Positions 16,854 to 26,098 are shown, counted from the first letter of the stretch. The stretch: 64,000 nt of DNA from Paenimyroides baculatum (GCF_008629655.1 NZ_VWSG01000009.1:1-64000); one strand, 5' to 3'. Numbers and translations are program-made. The notes: generated by a model not told the origin, from the sequence alone.

Positions 16854-16906
16854 CAAAATTAGGAACATATTTGACTTAGTTGCCGACTTTAACTTTTTGA
16901 CAACTA
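16854..16906 (-). promoter_or_regulatory. Probable promoter and inverted repeat of the copper cluster
   Basis: On the minus strand TAATTTTG (16861-16854) matches the Bacteroidota -7 element and lies 5 bases before the start codon. Upstream, TAGTTG (16906-16901) and CAACTA (16882-16877) form an inverted repeat across the -33 region, a possible operator. No TTTG -33 box is evident. Confidence 0.45.
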
Positions 16907-16930
16907 AAAAGCCTTCCGAAGAAGGCTTTT
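16907..16930 (-). terminator. Rho-independent terminator of the META-domain gene
   Basis: AAAAGCCTTC (16907-16916), loop CGAA, GAAGGCTTTT (16921-16930). It lies just after the minus-strand stop at 16944 and works in either direction. Confidence 0.85.
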
Positions 16931-16943
16931 ATTAATTTGATTT

Positions 16944-17966
16944 TTATTCGGTGTACAAACCGAACATCATAATCAACCGGTCGTTATTATAAAAATTTAA
17001 GGTTTGATCTGCAACATCGAAATTCACTGTTGCATCTGACAAATATTTTAATATTTTGCTTTCAATTTCTGAAGTTTCCTGATCTAAACATGCCATACGG
17101 GTAGAACCTAAACCTTTAAAGGTAATGGTCTTTTCTGTTGTTGAATACGTTCCGAAAAAGTTATTGCATCCGCTGTTTCCGTTTACTTTTTTGTTCTTAG
17201 CATCGAATTGAATAAAGGATTTTCCATAATCCTGACCTACATTTTCCAACATGATCAGCTTCCATTTTTTTCCATCGATAAACGACCAAATATCGTTTTC
17301 TGTCGGAATATTGAATTCCATTACCACTTCTTTGCTATTTGCTTTTTTGAATTTCACAACTGAACCAGCCGTTTCAATATCAAAGTTCTTACTTTCTAAC
17401 ATTTTTAAAAACTCTGCTTCCAAACGCATACTCTCTTCATCACATGCCATTAAAGTTCCCATTCCCGGCGTAACCTCCAGCTTATCTCCATTTAATTTGT
17501 ACGAAGCCGAAAAACGATTGCAGCCACTTTTGCCAGACATCTTATCATCATTTAAAGTAAAATAAACGCTTGCGTTATCAACCTTTTTTCCGTTGATTTT
17601 AGAAAGAACCATTTTTTTGTTCAGAATATATGAATTCTTTACCGTTGTTGACTTTACTTTCTTTTTACTAACCACTTTTTTAAGTTTATAGGTATACGCC
17701 GAAGCATCAGCAGGTAAGTTTCCTTCGCGTTTGCTTTTTTCCACCTTTAATTTGTAACGATATCCCGGTTCAAAATCAAATCCTTCAATATTTTCATAAA
17801 AGTATGTCCATTCTTTTTCTTTACCTGTTTTAACCTGTAAACATTCCATAGGACCAACGCCTGTGCAGTGAACTTTACTTTCTTTTACCTGCATTTTAAT
17901 TGTTTCTTGGGCAAGCGCCATTGAAGCAACACTAAAAAACAGCACTAACATTTTTAAACTTTTCAT
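16944..17966 (-). CDS. Exported DUF4377 and double META-domain protein
   Basis: The 340-residue protein starts best at the ATG at 17966, which opens a signal peptide (MKSLKMLVLFFSVASMALAQ). The frame is open 25 codons further up with no signal-like start. Residues about 20-95 are a DUF4377 domain (KVHCTGVGPMECLQVK). Two META/HslJ-like domains follow, each with the hallmark GxSGCNxFxGxY pattern (GKSGCNRFSASY; GNSGCNNFFGTY) and a downstream MACD/MACL motif. META proteins are small periplasmic or outer-membrane-associated stress proteins. The pairing of DUF4377 with META is a known arrangement in Bacteroidota. Confidence 0.85.
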   Translation of the reverse strand: MKSLKMLVLFFSVASMALAQETIKMQVKESKVHCTGVGPMECLQVKTGKEKEWTYFYENIEGFDFEPGYRYKLKVEKSKREGNLPADASAYTYKLKKVVSKKKVKSTTVKNSYILNKKMVLSKINGKKVDNASVYFTLNDDKMSGKSGCNRFSASYKLNGDKLEVTPGMGTLMACDEESMRLEAEFLKMLESKNFDIETAGSVVKFKKANSKEVVMEFNIPTENDIWSFIDGKKWKLIMLENVGQDYGKSFIQFDAKNKKVNGNSGCNNFFGTYSTTEKTITFKGLGSTRMACLDQETSEIESKILKYLSDATVNFDVADQTLNFYNNDRLIMMFGLYTE

Positions 17967-18422
17967 ATCTTTTCTTTTTACTGTTGTTCCAAATAACCAA
18001 TACCGTGCCAGTATTGAGATTACGTTATATAAACAAATCAACTTAAATAGAAATATCTAGGATTAAGCAATTATTCCCTACGGTGTAGTGATAAAGCTGC
18101 AAGCCCCTTTTAGGCACCTATACCCGAGACAACTGCAATGAAATAACACCGGTAGACTTTCATTTTGCTTACCTTTTCTTAAAGAAAATGCTTTGTCGTT
18201 TTGGTAATTTTTATTACGGTGACATTTTTATAAACAAATGTTTTGCTTGATTTTTTTCACGTATTTAATTTAAAAATTTTTCGGCTCTAGATTAAGATCG
18301 AAATGATGGAGTTTATAATGTGATACTTTTTTTATTGAAACTCCGAATCTACTTTGCAAAACAATTAGCAATTACAATTCGGAGTAATTTATTATTTACT
18401 GTAACAACATTTTTTTAATTTA
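17967..18422. other. Intergenic region without a recognisable gene
   Basis: A 456-base gap. ACTCCGAAT (18340-18348) pairs with ATTCGGAGT (18377-18385) over a 28-base loop, weak as a terminator. The segment near 18080-18150 (minus strand GGGTATAGGTGCC, AAAAGGGGCTTGCAGC) is GC-richer than its surroundings and upstream of the META gene, but fits no riboswitch consensus that I know. Confidence 0.5.
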
Positions 18423-20546
18423 CTATTTAAACAACTTACCTACAATATTTCCAATTTCAACGAAATCGCCATGGTTGTTTACCGATCTTTCTTCGGTATT
18501 ATCAACTTCAGTTCCGTGGTACGGATATACCAGCAGATAGTTTTTATCAAGAAAATCGCGGTTAAGTAATGCCGGCATACGGCTCATTTGCGGAAAATAA
18601 GATGCCATGCCTCTTTTTGCCATTAACATAATCAATCCCTGATTGTCGCCAATGTCCGACAATATCGCTTCTACTTCTTTCCAAGAATTAATTTCGTTAA
18701 ATTCCGCTTCAATATTTACTTTTTTAATTACTCTTTTAAGAATTCTGATAGAAGATGCAGTTGCATAAAAATCGACCTTCGCACCTGTATTTCGGGCAAT
18801 ATTCCATACACGAAGCAGGCAATGGAAAAATCCCGGTTCCAAATGCGATTTTGACGGTATTATTACAATCTGTCTTTTAATGGTTGCAATAGGTTGCGCA
18901 GCATGGTAAACAAACACATTTGTTTGCTTGCTTTGCAGATAACCATTGTATAGGTTGTAAACAAAAGACGAAGAAAATTCCCTACCTTTTTCCAAACCAA
19001 TAACCAAATCTGTAACTTTTTTTTCTTTAATTACGTTGTTAATTCCGTTTACTACATCGCTGTCGTATCGAGTTAATGGCGTTAAAACCTCATCGGCTGC
19101 TGAAGCTTTTATAACAGCATCGTGCAGTATTTTTTCGGCGTTTTTTACCGATGAATCATTTTTTTCTTCGTTGATAACATTCAGCGCAAAGAGTCCGTCT
19201 TTATTACTTTTAGATTTTATGATCACCGCCAGATTCACCATAGAATCAACAGTATCCATATAATTAACAGCCAGCAGTACATTTTCCTTATCGTCTGTTT
19301 CACCTGCAACCGTATCTTCTTTATCAGCTTCTGCAATTTTTTCTGCACTTGCAAGCGATATAAACGACGAAATGGTACAAGAAACAAGAATAAGCAGGAT
19401 GCTTCCGTTCAATACATGTTCATTTAAAAGTCGGACAGGTTCGCCTGCTGCGGTTTCAGAAATGATAATATTGTATCCCACCATCACCGCTGCCAGTGTA
19501 GCAGCAGCCGAAGCCGAACTTAATCCAAAAATAAGTTTCCCCTGTTCTTTATTCAGCTTGAAGGTTTTGCGAGTTAAAACTGCTGCAATGTATTTTCCGG
19601 CAATGGAAGCAACCAGCATAATGGAAGCAACGGTAATAGTATCCCAACTTTTGAAAAACACACTGAAATCGATCAGCATACCTACACTTATCAGAAAGAA
19701 CGGAATAAATATGGCATTCCCCACAAATTCTACCCTATTCATTAACGAAGAGGTATGCGGAATAAGCCTGTTAAGCGCCAAACCTGCAAGGAATGCACCA
19801 ATGATGGCTTCAACCCCCGCTACTTCTGCAAGCAACGCCGCAAGGTAAATCATTACCAAAACAAAAATATACTGTGATATTTTATCTTTTACGTTCTTAA
19901 AAAACCAGCGTGCAATGATTGGAAAAACCAAGAGAACAATTAATCCGAACACTAGAATGGAAAGCGACAATCTTATCCAGAATTCGGTTCCTACTTCACC
20001 TTGCGCCATTCCCACACAGGCAGCCAATACTAAAAGCGCCAGAATATCGGTAATCATGGTTCCGCCAACTGCAATGTTTACAGCTAGATTTTTCGCAACC
20101 CCAATTTTACTCACCAACGGATAGGCAATCAAGGTATGCGATGAAAAAAGACTGGCAAATAGTACAGATGTAAGCAGGTTAAACTGCAACAGATAATATG
20201 CCCCGACAAACCCGAGGATAAACGGCACTATAAACGTATAGATACCAAAACCCATACTTTTCCATTTATTCTTTTTAAAATCGCCCATGTCAATTTCCAA
20301 TCCGGCTAAAAACATAATGTACAGCAAACCGGTTGTTCCGGTAACCACAATACTGCTGTCCCGCGCCAATACATTGAAACCGTTGGGGCCAATAGCGGCA
20401 CCGGCAATAATAAGTCCTAACAAATGTGGCACTTTAATTTTATTTAAAAGCAACGGCGCAAAAAGTATAATGATAAGCAGCAGCAGAAACTTTAACACAG
20501 GATCTGCAATGGGTAGCGATACGTTTTGAATACTAAGAAGTAACAT
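18423..20546 (-). CDS. Cation:proton antiporter, CPA2 family, with C-terminal USP-like region
   Basis: The 707-residue membrane protein has about 12-13 hydrophobic helices over residues 10-410 and the CPA2 features HLLGLIIAGAAIGPNGF, GLEIDM and GAFLAGLALNRLIP. It should exchange K+ or Na+ for protons at the inner membrane. Residues about 440-690 are soluble and contain two universal-stress-protein-like halves (AVNYMDTVDSMVNLAVII; RQIVIIPSKSHLEPGF), as in many Bacteroidota members. No KTN/TrkA-N domain is seen. It is 13 bases after the lipoprotein gene at 20560, so the two probably share a transcript. Confidence 0.9.
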   Translation of the reverse strand: MLLLSIQNVSLPIADPVLKFLLLLIIILFAPLLLNKIKVPHLLGLIIAGAAIGPNGFNVLARDSSIVVTGTTGLLYIMFLAGLEIDMGDFKKNKWKSMGFGIYTFIVPFILGFVGAYYLLQFNLLTSVLFASLFSSHTLIAYPLVSKIGVAKNLAVNIAVGGTMITDILALLVLAACVGMAQGEVGTEFWIRLSLSILVFGLIVLLVFPIIARWFFKNVKDKISQYIFVLVMIYLAALLAEVAGVEAIIGAFLAGLALNRLIPHTSSLMNRVEFVGNAIFIPFFLISVGMLIDFSVFFKSWDTITVASIMLVASIAGKYIAAVLTRKTFKLNKEQGKLIFGLSSASAAATLAAVMVGYNIIISETAAGEPVRLLNEHVLNGSILLILVSCTISSFISLASAEKIAEADKEDTVAGETDDKENVLLAVNYMDTVDSMVNLAVIIKSKSNKDGLFALNVINEEKNDSSVKNAEKILHDAVIKASAADEVLTPLTRYDSDVVNGINNVIKEKKVTDLVIGLEKGREFSSSFVYNLYNGYLQSKQTNVFVYHAAQPIATIKRQIVIIPSKSHLEPGFFHCLLRVWNIARNTGAKVDFYATASSIRILKRVIKKVNIEAEFNEINSWKEVEAILSDIGDNQGLIMLMAKRGMASYFPQMSRMPALLNRDFLDKNYLLVYPYHGTEVDNTEERSVNNHGDFVEIGNIVGKLFK

Positions 20547-20559
20547 TTACGGTCTATTT

Positions 20560-21168
20560 TTATTGTTTTTTATTAGAAGAAGGTCTAGTAAACTCTACAG
20601 TAAATTTAGCTGTACAGTCGTTATCTATGGTAATTGTATGAATGCCTTTCATTTTATCGGGCATTATTTCGTTCAATGTGGTCTGCATAGCAACCTTTTT
20701 ACTAACAGAAGGATCGGTTTTAAAGGAAAGAACAATATTATTTCCTGAAAAAGTGGCATTGTATGTACGAACAATCTGGTTTTTATTATTCAGCAGATCT
20801 GCATACAGATTAAGCGAATCGCTTTTAAATTCCCAGGTATCCACCCTTTGATCACCAATGACATAATCACTGCAGTCTGATTCTGTACAAACCAATCTGC
20901 CGTTCCATCTTCCGGCAAGGTGCTGTGGCCAGAATTTCACCACAGAACTCAAAGAATCATTTACCAATCTTAACGAATCTGCTTTCACGATACTGTCTTT
21001 CATCTGTAATAATTCATGGTATTCTTTTTCTACATTGGCAAAAGAATCAATCCGTAACTGCAGATCAAGTTCGCGTTGTCGCAGTTGGTCTTCCCTGTTT
21101 TTACCGTTACAACCAACGAGCAGAAATATACTTAAAAGAAATGTTAGGAAAGGGAATGTACTCTTCAT
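20560..21168 (-). CDS. Hypothetical lipoprotein with N-terminal coiled coil
   Basis: The 202-residue product has a lipobox LLVGC (Cys about 20), a charged helical stretch (DQLRQRELDLQLRIDSFANV to KADSLRLVND) and a beta-rich C-terminal half beginning LAGRWNGRLVCTESDCSDYV, which looks like a lipocalin-type or META-like small barrel. No family is recognised with certainty. It precedes the antiporter in the same orientation. Confidence 0.65.
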   Translation of the reverse strand: MKSTFPFLTFLLSIFLLVGCNGKNREDQLRQRELDLQLRIDSFANVEKEYHELLQMKDSIVKADSLRLVNDSLSSVVKFWPQHLAGRWNGRLVCTESDCSDYVIGDQRVDTWEFKSDSLNLYADLLNNKNQIVRTYNATFSGNNIVLSFKTDPSVSKKVAMQTTLNEIMPDKMKGIHTITIDNDCTAKFTVEFTRPSSNKKQ

Positions 21169-21540
21169 TATACTTACTTTTTACGATTAAAATAGGAGTT
21201 ATAATCTGTAAGATACAAAAAATATTGAGTTTAAAAAAAGGGAATGGGATAATAGAAATTTTGTTTAGTATTAACGGGATTTTAGTAGAAGAGCTATTTG
21301 AATTTTACCTATTGCAGATATCTCGTCGGACTCTAGCTGACGGAAGTTTGGAGTGTGACAAATATTTAAGTTTTACATGTTGGAAATATCTCGACAAGAT
21401 CGACATTAAAAATTGTTGGGAAATGAGAAATAGGAAAGTGAAAATTTGGGAATCAATCGAGGTGTAGACGGCACATAAACATTTATAGTGCATAGATAAA
21501 ATAAAAAAAGAGAAATACTATCGTATTTCTCTTTTTTCTG
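21169..21540. other. Intergenic region with degenerate repeat fragment
   Basis: Short pieces of the dispersed repeat are visible at about 21285-21435 (ATCTCGTCGGACTCTAGCTG, GAAATATCTCGAC), too decayed to align fully. No gene is visible; an open frame covering 20925-21467 overlaps the lipoprotein on the other strand and is a shadow. Confidence 0.5.
21504..21537 (-). terminator. Terminator after tRNA-Met
   Basis: A 15-bp perfect stem, 21504-21518 with 21523-21537 (core AGAGAAATAC / GTATTTCTCT), loop TATC, ends in a T-run on the minus strand just after the tRNA. Confidence 0.85.
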
Positions 21541-21614
21541 TAGCGAAGACGGGAGTTGAACCCGTGACCTCAGGGTTATGAATCCTGCGCTCTAACCAAC
21601 TGAGCTACCTCGCC
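21541..21614 (-). tRNA. tRNA-Met (CAT anticodon, elongator type)
   Basis: The minus strand folds as a cloverleaf: acceptor GGCGAGG (21614-21608) with CTTCGCT (21548-21542) and discriminator A; D-arm AGCTCAGTTGGTTAGAGC; anticodon loop TTCATAA; T-arm ACGGGTTCAACTCCCGT. The GGG/CCC anticodon-stem pairs of initiators are absent, so elongator Met is preferred, although a lysidine-modified tRNA-Ile cannot be excluded by eye. The base pair closing the anticodon loop is an A-C mismatch. CCA is not encoded. Confidence 0.93.
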
Positions 21615-21737
21615 ATTGGTATTTTATTTCGGATGCAAATATAGCAGTAATTTTAATACCTGCAAAGGAAAATTAAAAATTAAAACATATTTTTTCTAAT
21701 GAATCTGCTACCTTTCTGTATGTGAACAATTTAAAAA

Positions 21738-22457
21738 TTATTCTTTAATTACTTTTCCTTCGCTGTTTTCGGTTACGTTCACGGTTTTGGTTACACGGTA
21801 GTATAAATTTCCTCTTCCGTTCAGGCTTCCGTCGATGCCATTAACTGTGTTGGTATAGATATTTCCCGAACCCGACGAATCTACTTCGGTAAAAAAAGTA
21901 GACAATTCTTTTGCGTTGATATCGCCAGAACTTTTGCTGTTTATTCTTACGGTGTTCGAATTTCCTTCTACTGTAATAGCCGCATCATTTTCGGTGTTTA
22001 AATACAGATCTTCTACCTTTACCCTTAATTCCATTTTATTATTGCCGGTATTGGTCAGTGTGAGTTTCGGAATTTCGATCGCACCCATATTTGTCAGCGT
22101 TCCCTTATCGCCATTCATGGTAATTTCGGTAAGATCTTTAGTCGCTAGCGTTACCTTTAAAGGTTCGGTTTGACTAGTGACTTCGAAACCCGGTTTGCAT
22201 TTCAGCGTTAACACCTCGTTTACAACGCTTACCTGAACTAACTGGTGCAGATTTGCGTCACCGGTGGTTCTGATTGTATTTTTAAACGGATTGTTCAAAA
22301 GTTCAACAATTACCTCGCCCTCTACGACCAACTTGGTATATTTTTGAACTTTACGGTTTTTTTCCTGAACTACACCGTTTCCTTTTATCTTTCTATTTTG
22401 CGCATAACTTGTTACGGTAATGATTGAAACAAATAACAATGCTAAAAATTTTCTCAT
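21738..22457 (-). CDS. GIN domain (DUF2807) exported protein
   Basis: The 239-residue protein has a signal peptide (ends SYAQ, about 20) followed by a right-handed beta-helix of the head-GIN/DUF2807 type. Typical are the VEGEVIVELL opening, the ladder of short strands with polar turns (LTNTGNNKMELRVKVEDLYL) and the SSGDINAKELST..DSSGSGNI pattern. These are cell-envelope proteins of unknown function, common in Bacteroidota. It lies 5 bases after the DUF1508 gene and is the last gene of the trio. Confidence 0.85.
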   Translation of the reverse strand: MRKFLALLFVSIITVTSYAQNRKIKGNGVVQEKNRKVQKYTKLVVEGEVIVELLNNPFKNTIRTTGDANLHQLVQVSVVNEVLTLKCKPGFEVTSQTEPLKVTLATKDLTEITMNGDKGTLTNMGAIEIPKLTLTNTGNNKMELRVKVEDLYLNTENDAAITVEGNSNTVRINSKSSGDINAKELSTFFTEVDSSGSGNIYTNTVNGIDGSLNGRGNLYYRVTKTVNVTENSEGKVIKE

Positions 22458-22462
22458 ACTAT

Positions 22463-22837
22463 TTAAATATTGTTGGTTAGAAATACATCTTCCGGGAAGA
22501 TACCGAACACATCTTCGGTAAAATCCAACACTTCGGAGTTTACAAAATTATTCTTTAAATCGTTCACTCCCTTTTCCATTAAAAGCGGTGTAGTGAACTT
22601 TCTGCTTACTCCCAGAATATGATCGTTTACATTAACCTTAAAGAACAATTTTCCTGCCGGAGTTTTATAATGTATAAATTTTATTATTGAAAAATTACGT
22701 TTTATTACGTTTATTTCACTTAAACAATGCGCTTTAGAAAGGTAGCTGTTGCTTGTAAATATTACATTTCCCTTACGATTGTTATAGGTATATTTATACT
22801 GGTTATTTTCTTTTTTACTTATTACTAACGTGCCCAT
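22463..22837 (-). CDS. DUF1508 (YegP-like) domain protein
   Basis: The 124-residue protein from ATG 22837 (MGTLVISKKENNQYKYTYNN) carries a DUF1508 unit: RKGNVIFTSNSYLSKAHCL matches the family core in which a strand, a serine-rich turn and a helix repeat. A second, weaker unit follows (TPAGKLFFKVNVNDHILGVS). The frame is open 10 codons further up but the MGTLVISK start fits homologues. It has no signal peptide, so it is cytoplasmic although its neighbours are exported. Its job is unknown; YegP-like proteins are small, stress-linked and often paired. Confidence 0.75.
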   Translation of the reverse strand: MGTLVISKKENNQYKYTYNNRKGNVIFTSNSYLSKAHCLSEINVIKRNFSIIKFIHYKTPAGKLFFKVNVNDHILGVSRKFTTPLLMEKGVNDLKNNFVNSEVLDFTEDVFGIFPEDVFLTNNI

Positions 22838-22905
22838 TTTTCTTTTAATACACACAAAGCTATTCATAAATACAGTGAAATGAAACTTTGTTTTTCGTGT
22901 TTTTT

Positions 22906-23619
22906 TTAGTACGGGTTGATACTGCCTACGCCTGATATTTTTTTAACGATTTTAAGTCGGTCGTAATTTTTGTAATCCAGATTACCCACACCCGAAATTC
23001 GCACGTTAATTTCGTCTGACGTGTTGACTTTTGCATTACCTGCTCCGGAAATTTCAATATTCGCCAGTTTGTTAGTCAATCCTTCGGAATTCAAGTTCCC
23101 CGCTCCCGACATGCTTGCCTTTATTTCGTTGCTGATTCCACGCAGACGCACATCGCCCGCACCGGTTACAAAAACACTTGTGATGTTATTGAACAATTTT
23201 ACATTGATTTCACCCGCACCCGAAATATGAAATTCAACGTCTTTTGTCAATGTAATGTTATTTGTTGCAACCGAACCCGCACCTGCAATTACCACTTTTT
23301 GTAAATTAGGATTGTTCATTTTAATAATCAGCGGTGAAGATTTTGATTTGTAATAGATTGATTCTTTACTTGAGATATTGATCTGACCGTCATTATTATC
23401 AATCTCCAGATTATCGACCAAAGTTTTATCGCCGGTAATTAAGATTTCGTTTGCAGCAACCGATGAATCCAATTCGATGTTTGCAGAAGAATTATTTGAA
23501 ACGGCATTGTACGATGTCACCTGTTTTGTTTGACTGACAATTTCGCCAGACAGTTCTACTTTTTTATTGCAGGATAAGGCGAAAACGCTTAAAAATGTAA
23601 GTAATAGTAACTTCTTCAT
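22906..23619 (-). CDS. GIN domain (DUF2807) lipoprotein
   Basis: The 237-residue protein has a lipoprotein signal with lipobox ALSC (Cys about 17) and a DUF2807 beta-helix. The repeat ladder is unusually regular: ISGAGEINVKLFNNITSVFV, VTGAGDVRLRGISNEIKASM, SGAGNLNSEGLTNKLANIEI, ISGAGNAKVN, ISGVGNLDY, each turn with a (S/T)GxG motif. It is expected to sit at the outer membrane. It is 68 bases upstream of the DUF1508 gene; the second GIN protein follows. Confidence 0.88.
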   Translation of the reverse strand: MKKLLLLTFLSVFALSCNKKVELSGEIVSQTKQVTSYNAVSNNSSANIELDSSVAANEILITGDKTLVDNLEIDNNDGQINISSKESIYYKSKSSPLIIKMNNPNLQKVVIAGAGSVATNNITLTKDVEFHISGAGEINVKLFNNITSVFVTGAGDVRLRGISNEIKASMSGAGNLNSEGLTNKLANIEISGAGNAKVNTSDEINVRISGVGNLDYKNYDRLKIVKKISGVGSINPY

Positions 23620-23751
23620 TTGTTTTTTCTTTAAAACTACAAAAAAGTATTTACATTTTATAATTGTAGTGTGTTATTAATGTGCCACAGATGCGCAGAT
23701 TTAATATTTTGTAATATGATTGATACAAGTTTGATGCCAAAAAAAGTATGT

Positions 23752-24040
23752 TAGGTTTTCGACTCTGTTTGAACTGACGTGGATTTGTAGTGGTAGTAAT
23801 ATCCAGCTTAAGATCTCCTTTTCAGTAAAAGATAAACTTCGGTTTCTTTGTACTTTTTAAAGACAAAAAATACCAAAAGTCTTTTTTGTTGCGGCGACCT
23901 TTTAAACGGTCGAATTAAACTTTTGAAACTATCTGATCGAAACGGTGCTTTGCACCCCGATCAGCTTACGCTTCATGCAGTTACTCGACACTCGCTTAAA
24001 ATGTCATACCGCTATGGATTCGTGAGGGCTGATTTATTCT
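23752..24040 (+). repeat. Dispersed structured repeat, copy I
   Basis: It begins GGTTTTCGACTCTGTTTGAAC and ends ATACCGCTATGGATTCGTG. The central hairpin is perfect: CTGATCG (23933-23939) with CGATCAG (23958-23964), AAAC/C internal loop, inner stem GGTGC-TTT-GCACC. Compared with copy C both stems differ by compensating changes. Confidence 0.8.
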
Positions 24041-24124
24041 TTTATTGATTTTTAGGTTGGGAATTATTAACCATGAATTTATAGATTATCGACATAGCTC
24101 CGACTGAGAGTTTTAAAAATAACA

Positions 24125-24148
24125 AAACCCTTTCTTGCGAAAGGGTTT
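24125..24148 (-). terminator. Terminator of clpX
   Basis: AAACCCTTTC (24125-24134) pairs with GAAAGGGTTT (24139-24148), loop TTGC, followed on the minus strand by TGTTAT. It lies 7 bases after the clpX stop. Confidence 0.8.
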
Positions 24149-24154
24149 GTGTAT

Positions 24155-25384
24155 TTAAACGGTTAAAGCCAGGCGCTTCATTAAGTTTTTATCTAAAGCG
24201 TGTTTAACGAAATCTCTGTCAATCTCGAATTCGGTAGTATCAGAACCCGGAAGATCGTACATAGGATCGGTTAAAACGGCTTCGCATAACGAACGTAATC
24301 CGCGTGCACCTAATTTATATTCCAAAGCTTTGTCTACAATGTACCAAAGTGCATCTTCGGTAAACGTCAAAGCAACACCATCCATTTCAAACAACTTCTG
24401 ATATTGTTTTACCAACGCATTTTTAGGTTCGGTTAAGATAGAACGCAACGTATCGCGATCTAACGGATCCATGTGTGTTAATACCGGTAAACGACCTATG
24501 ATTTCCGGAATCAATCCAAAATCTTTTAAATCTTTAGGTATAATGTATTGCAACAGGTTGCTTTTATCTGCTTTTTCGTTTTCTTTAGATGATCCGAAAC
24601 CTACGGCGTGAAAGTTCAAACGTTTTGTTATGATTCGTTCGATACCATCAAAAGCTCCACCTGCAATAAACAGAATATCCTGCGTGTTTACTTCGATAAA
24701 CTTCTGATCCGGGTGTTTTCTTCCACCTTTTGGCGGAACATTCACTACAGAACCTTCTAAAAGTTTCAACAACGCCTGCTGTACCCCTTCGCCACTTACA
24801 TCGCGCGTGATTGACGGGTTATCGCTTTTACGGGCAATTTTATCAATTTCATCGATAAAAATAATACCGCGTTGTGCTTTATCCACATCATAATCTGCAG
24901 CCTGCAATAATTTCGTTAAAATACCTTCTACGTCTTCGCCCACATAACCAGCTTCAGTTAAAACGGTAGCATCAACAATAGCTAAAGGTACATTTAACAT
25001 ACGGGCAATGGTTTTTGCAACCAGCGTTTTACCGGTTCCGGTTTGCCCAACTACAATGATGTTACTTTTTTCTATTTCAACATCGTTTTTTAAATCAACC
25101 TGTAACAAACGTTTGTAATGGTTGTAAACCGCTACTGAAAGTACTTTTTTGGTTTGATCCTGACCAATTACGTATTGATCTAAAAACGCCCTGATTTCTT
25201 GAGGTTTTCTTAATAAAACATCATCTGACAATCCTGATTCGCTTTGCGATTTTAATTCTTCTATTACAATACCGTGTGCCTGTTCTACACAGTGATCGCA
25301 AATATGCGCATCTACACCGGCAATTAAAATATTTGTTTCGGCTTTTGGCCGTCCGCAAAAAGAACAGTTAAATCCTTCCTTCAT
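24155..25384 (-). CDS. clpX: ATP-dependent Clp protease ATP-binding subunit ClpX
   Basis: The 409-residue AAA+ unfoldase feeds substrates to ClpP. The N-terminal zinc-binding domain has C7, C10, C29 and C32. Walker A GQTGTGKT is at 113-120 and Walker B IIFIDEID near 175-182. The pore loop GYVGEDVE, the sensor region [14 protein letters not shown] and the GARGLRSL arginine-finger segment follow. Length and motif order are standard. It lies 5 bases after clpP in the same operon. Confidence 0.98.
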   Translation of the reverse strand: MKEGFNCSFCGRPKAETNILIAGVDAHICDHCVEQAHGIVIEELKSQSESGLSDDVLLRKPQEIRAFLDQYVIGQDQTKKVLSVAVYNHYKRLLQVDLKNDVEIEKSNIIVVGQTGTGKTLVAKTIARMLNVPLAIVDATVLTEAGYVGEDVEGILTKLLQAADYDVDKAQRGIIFIDEIDKIARKSDNPSITRDVSGEGVQQALLKLLEGSVVNVPPKGGRKHPDQKFIEVNTQDILFIAGGAFDGIERIITKRLNFHAVGFGSSKENEKADKSNLLQYIIPKDLKDFGLIPEIIGRLPVLTHMDPLDRDTLRSILTEPKNALVKQYQKLFEMDGVALTFTEDALWYIVDKALEYKLGARGLRSLCEAVLTDPMYDLPGSDTTEFEIDRDFVKHALDKNLMKRLALTV

Positions 25385-25389
25385 TATAA

Positions 25390-26067
25390 TTATTCTCTTG
25401 TTAAAACTTCGTCAATCATTCCGTATTCCTTCGCCTCGTCTGCACGCATCCAATAGTCGCGCTCTGAATCTTTATACACTTTATCGTACGGATTTTTAGA
25501 GTGTTTTGCAATGATCTGATATAATTCTTCTTTTAATTTCAACATCTCTTTCAGGTTGATTTCCATATCGGTTGCAACACCCTGTGCCCCGCCCGACGGC
25601 TGGTGGATCATTACACGAGAATGTGGTAATGCCGAACGTTTACCATCGGCACCTGCACATAACAATACCGCACCCATTGATGCCGCCATACCTGTACAGA
25701 TTGTAGCTACATCGGGCTTAACGAACTGCATGGTATCGTAAATTCCCAAACCTGCGTAAACACTTCCGCCCGGAGAATTGATATAGATTGAGATGTCTTT
25801 AGAAGCATCTACACTTTCTAAAAACAGCAATTGTGCCTGAATAATGTTTGCCACATAATCATCTACACCTGATCCAAGGAAGATGATGCGATCCATCATT
25901 AAACGCGAGAAAACGTCCATAGACGCTATGTTCATTGGGCGTTCTTCGATAATGTAAGGCGTCATACTGCCTGTTGGTGTCATGCTGCCCACGATTTTAT
26001 CGTAGTACATATTATTTACCTTATGGTGCTTTGTAGCGTATTTTTTAAATTCTTTTCCGTAATTCAT
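25390..26067 (-). CDS. clpP: ATP-dependent Clp protease proteolytic subunit ClpP
   Basis: The 225-residue serine protease has the catalytic Ser in [11 protein letters not shown] (S130) and His in [11 protein letters not shown] (H155), with Asp further on in the ERDYWM segment. The N-terminal leader (about 1-40) is longer than in E. coli, ending in [10 protein letters not shown]. It forms the tetradecameric chamber worked by ClpX. The start at 26067 is the only ATG before the conserved core with clear context, but ATG 26010 (MYYDK) is also possible. Confidence 0.97.
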   Translation of the reverse strand: MNYGKEFKKYATKHHKVNNMYYDKIVGSMTPTGSMTPYIIEERPMNIASMDVFSRLMMDRIIFLGSGVDDYVANIIQAQLLFLESVDASKDISIYINSPGGSVYAGLGIYDTMQFVKPDVATICTGMAASMGAVLLCAGADGKRSALPHSRVMIHQPSGGAQGVATDMEINLKEMLKLKEELYQIIAKHSKNPYDKVYKDSERDYWMRADEAKEYGMIDEVLTRE

Positions 26068-26098
26068 ATTTTTACTTTCTATAAGTTATAAAAAAACA

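Larger units (their letters stand above)
23620..24154. other. Gene-free stretch with repeat copy I and a terminator
   Basis: It holds repeat copy I, a CCACAGAT fragment near 23690 and the clpX terminator. An open frame at 23848-24048 lies inside the repeat and has no start context. Confidence 0.65.

Noticed and set aside
18080..18150. GC-richer leader before the META gene considered as a riboswitch (GGTGCC, AAAAGGGG)
   Set aside because: The pieces do not fit cobalamin, TPP, FMN or SAM consensus folds, and I could not build a stable stem.
20925..21467. A 180-residue plus-strand frame
   Set aside because: It overlaps the lipoprotein gene antisense and continues into a decayed repeat; no family features.
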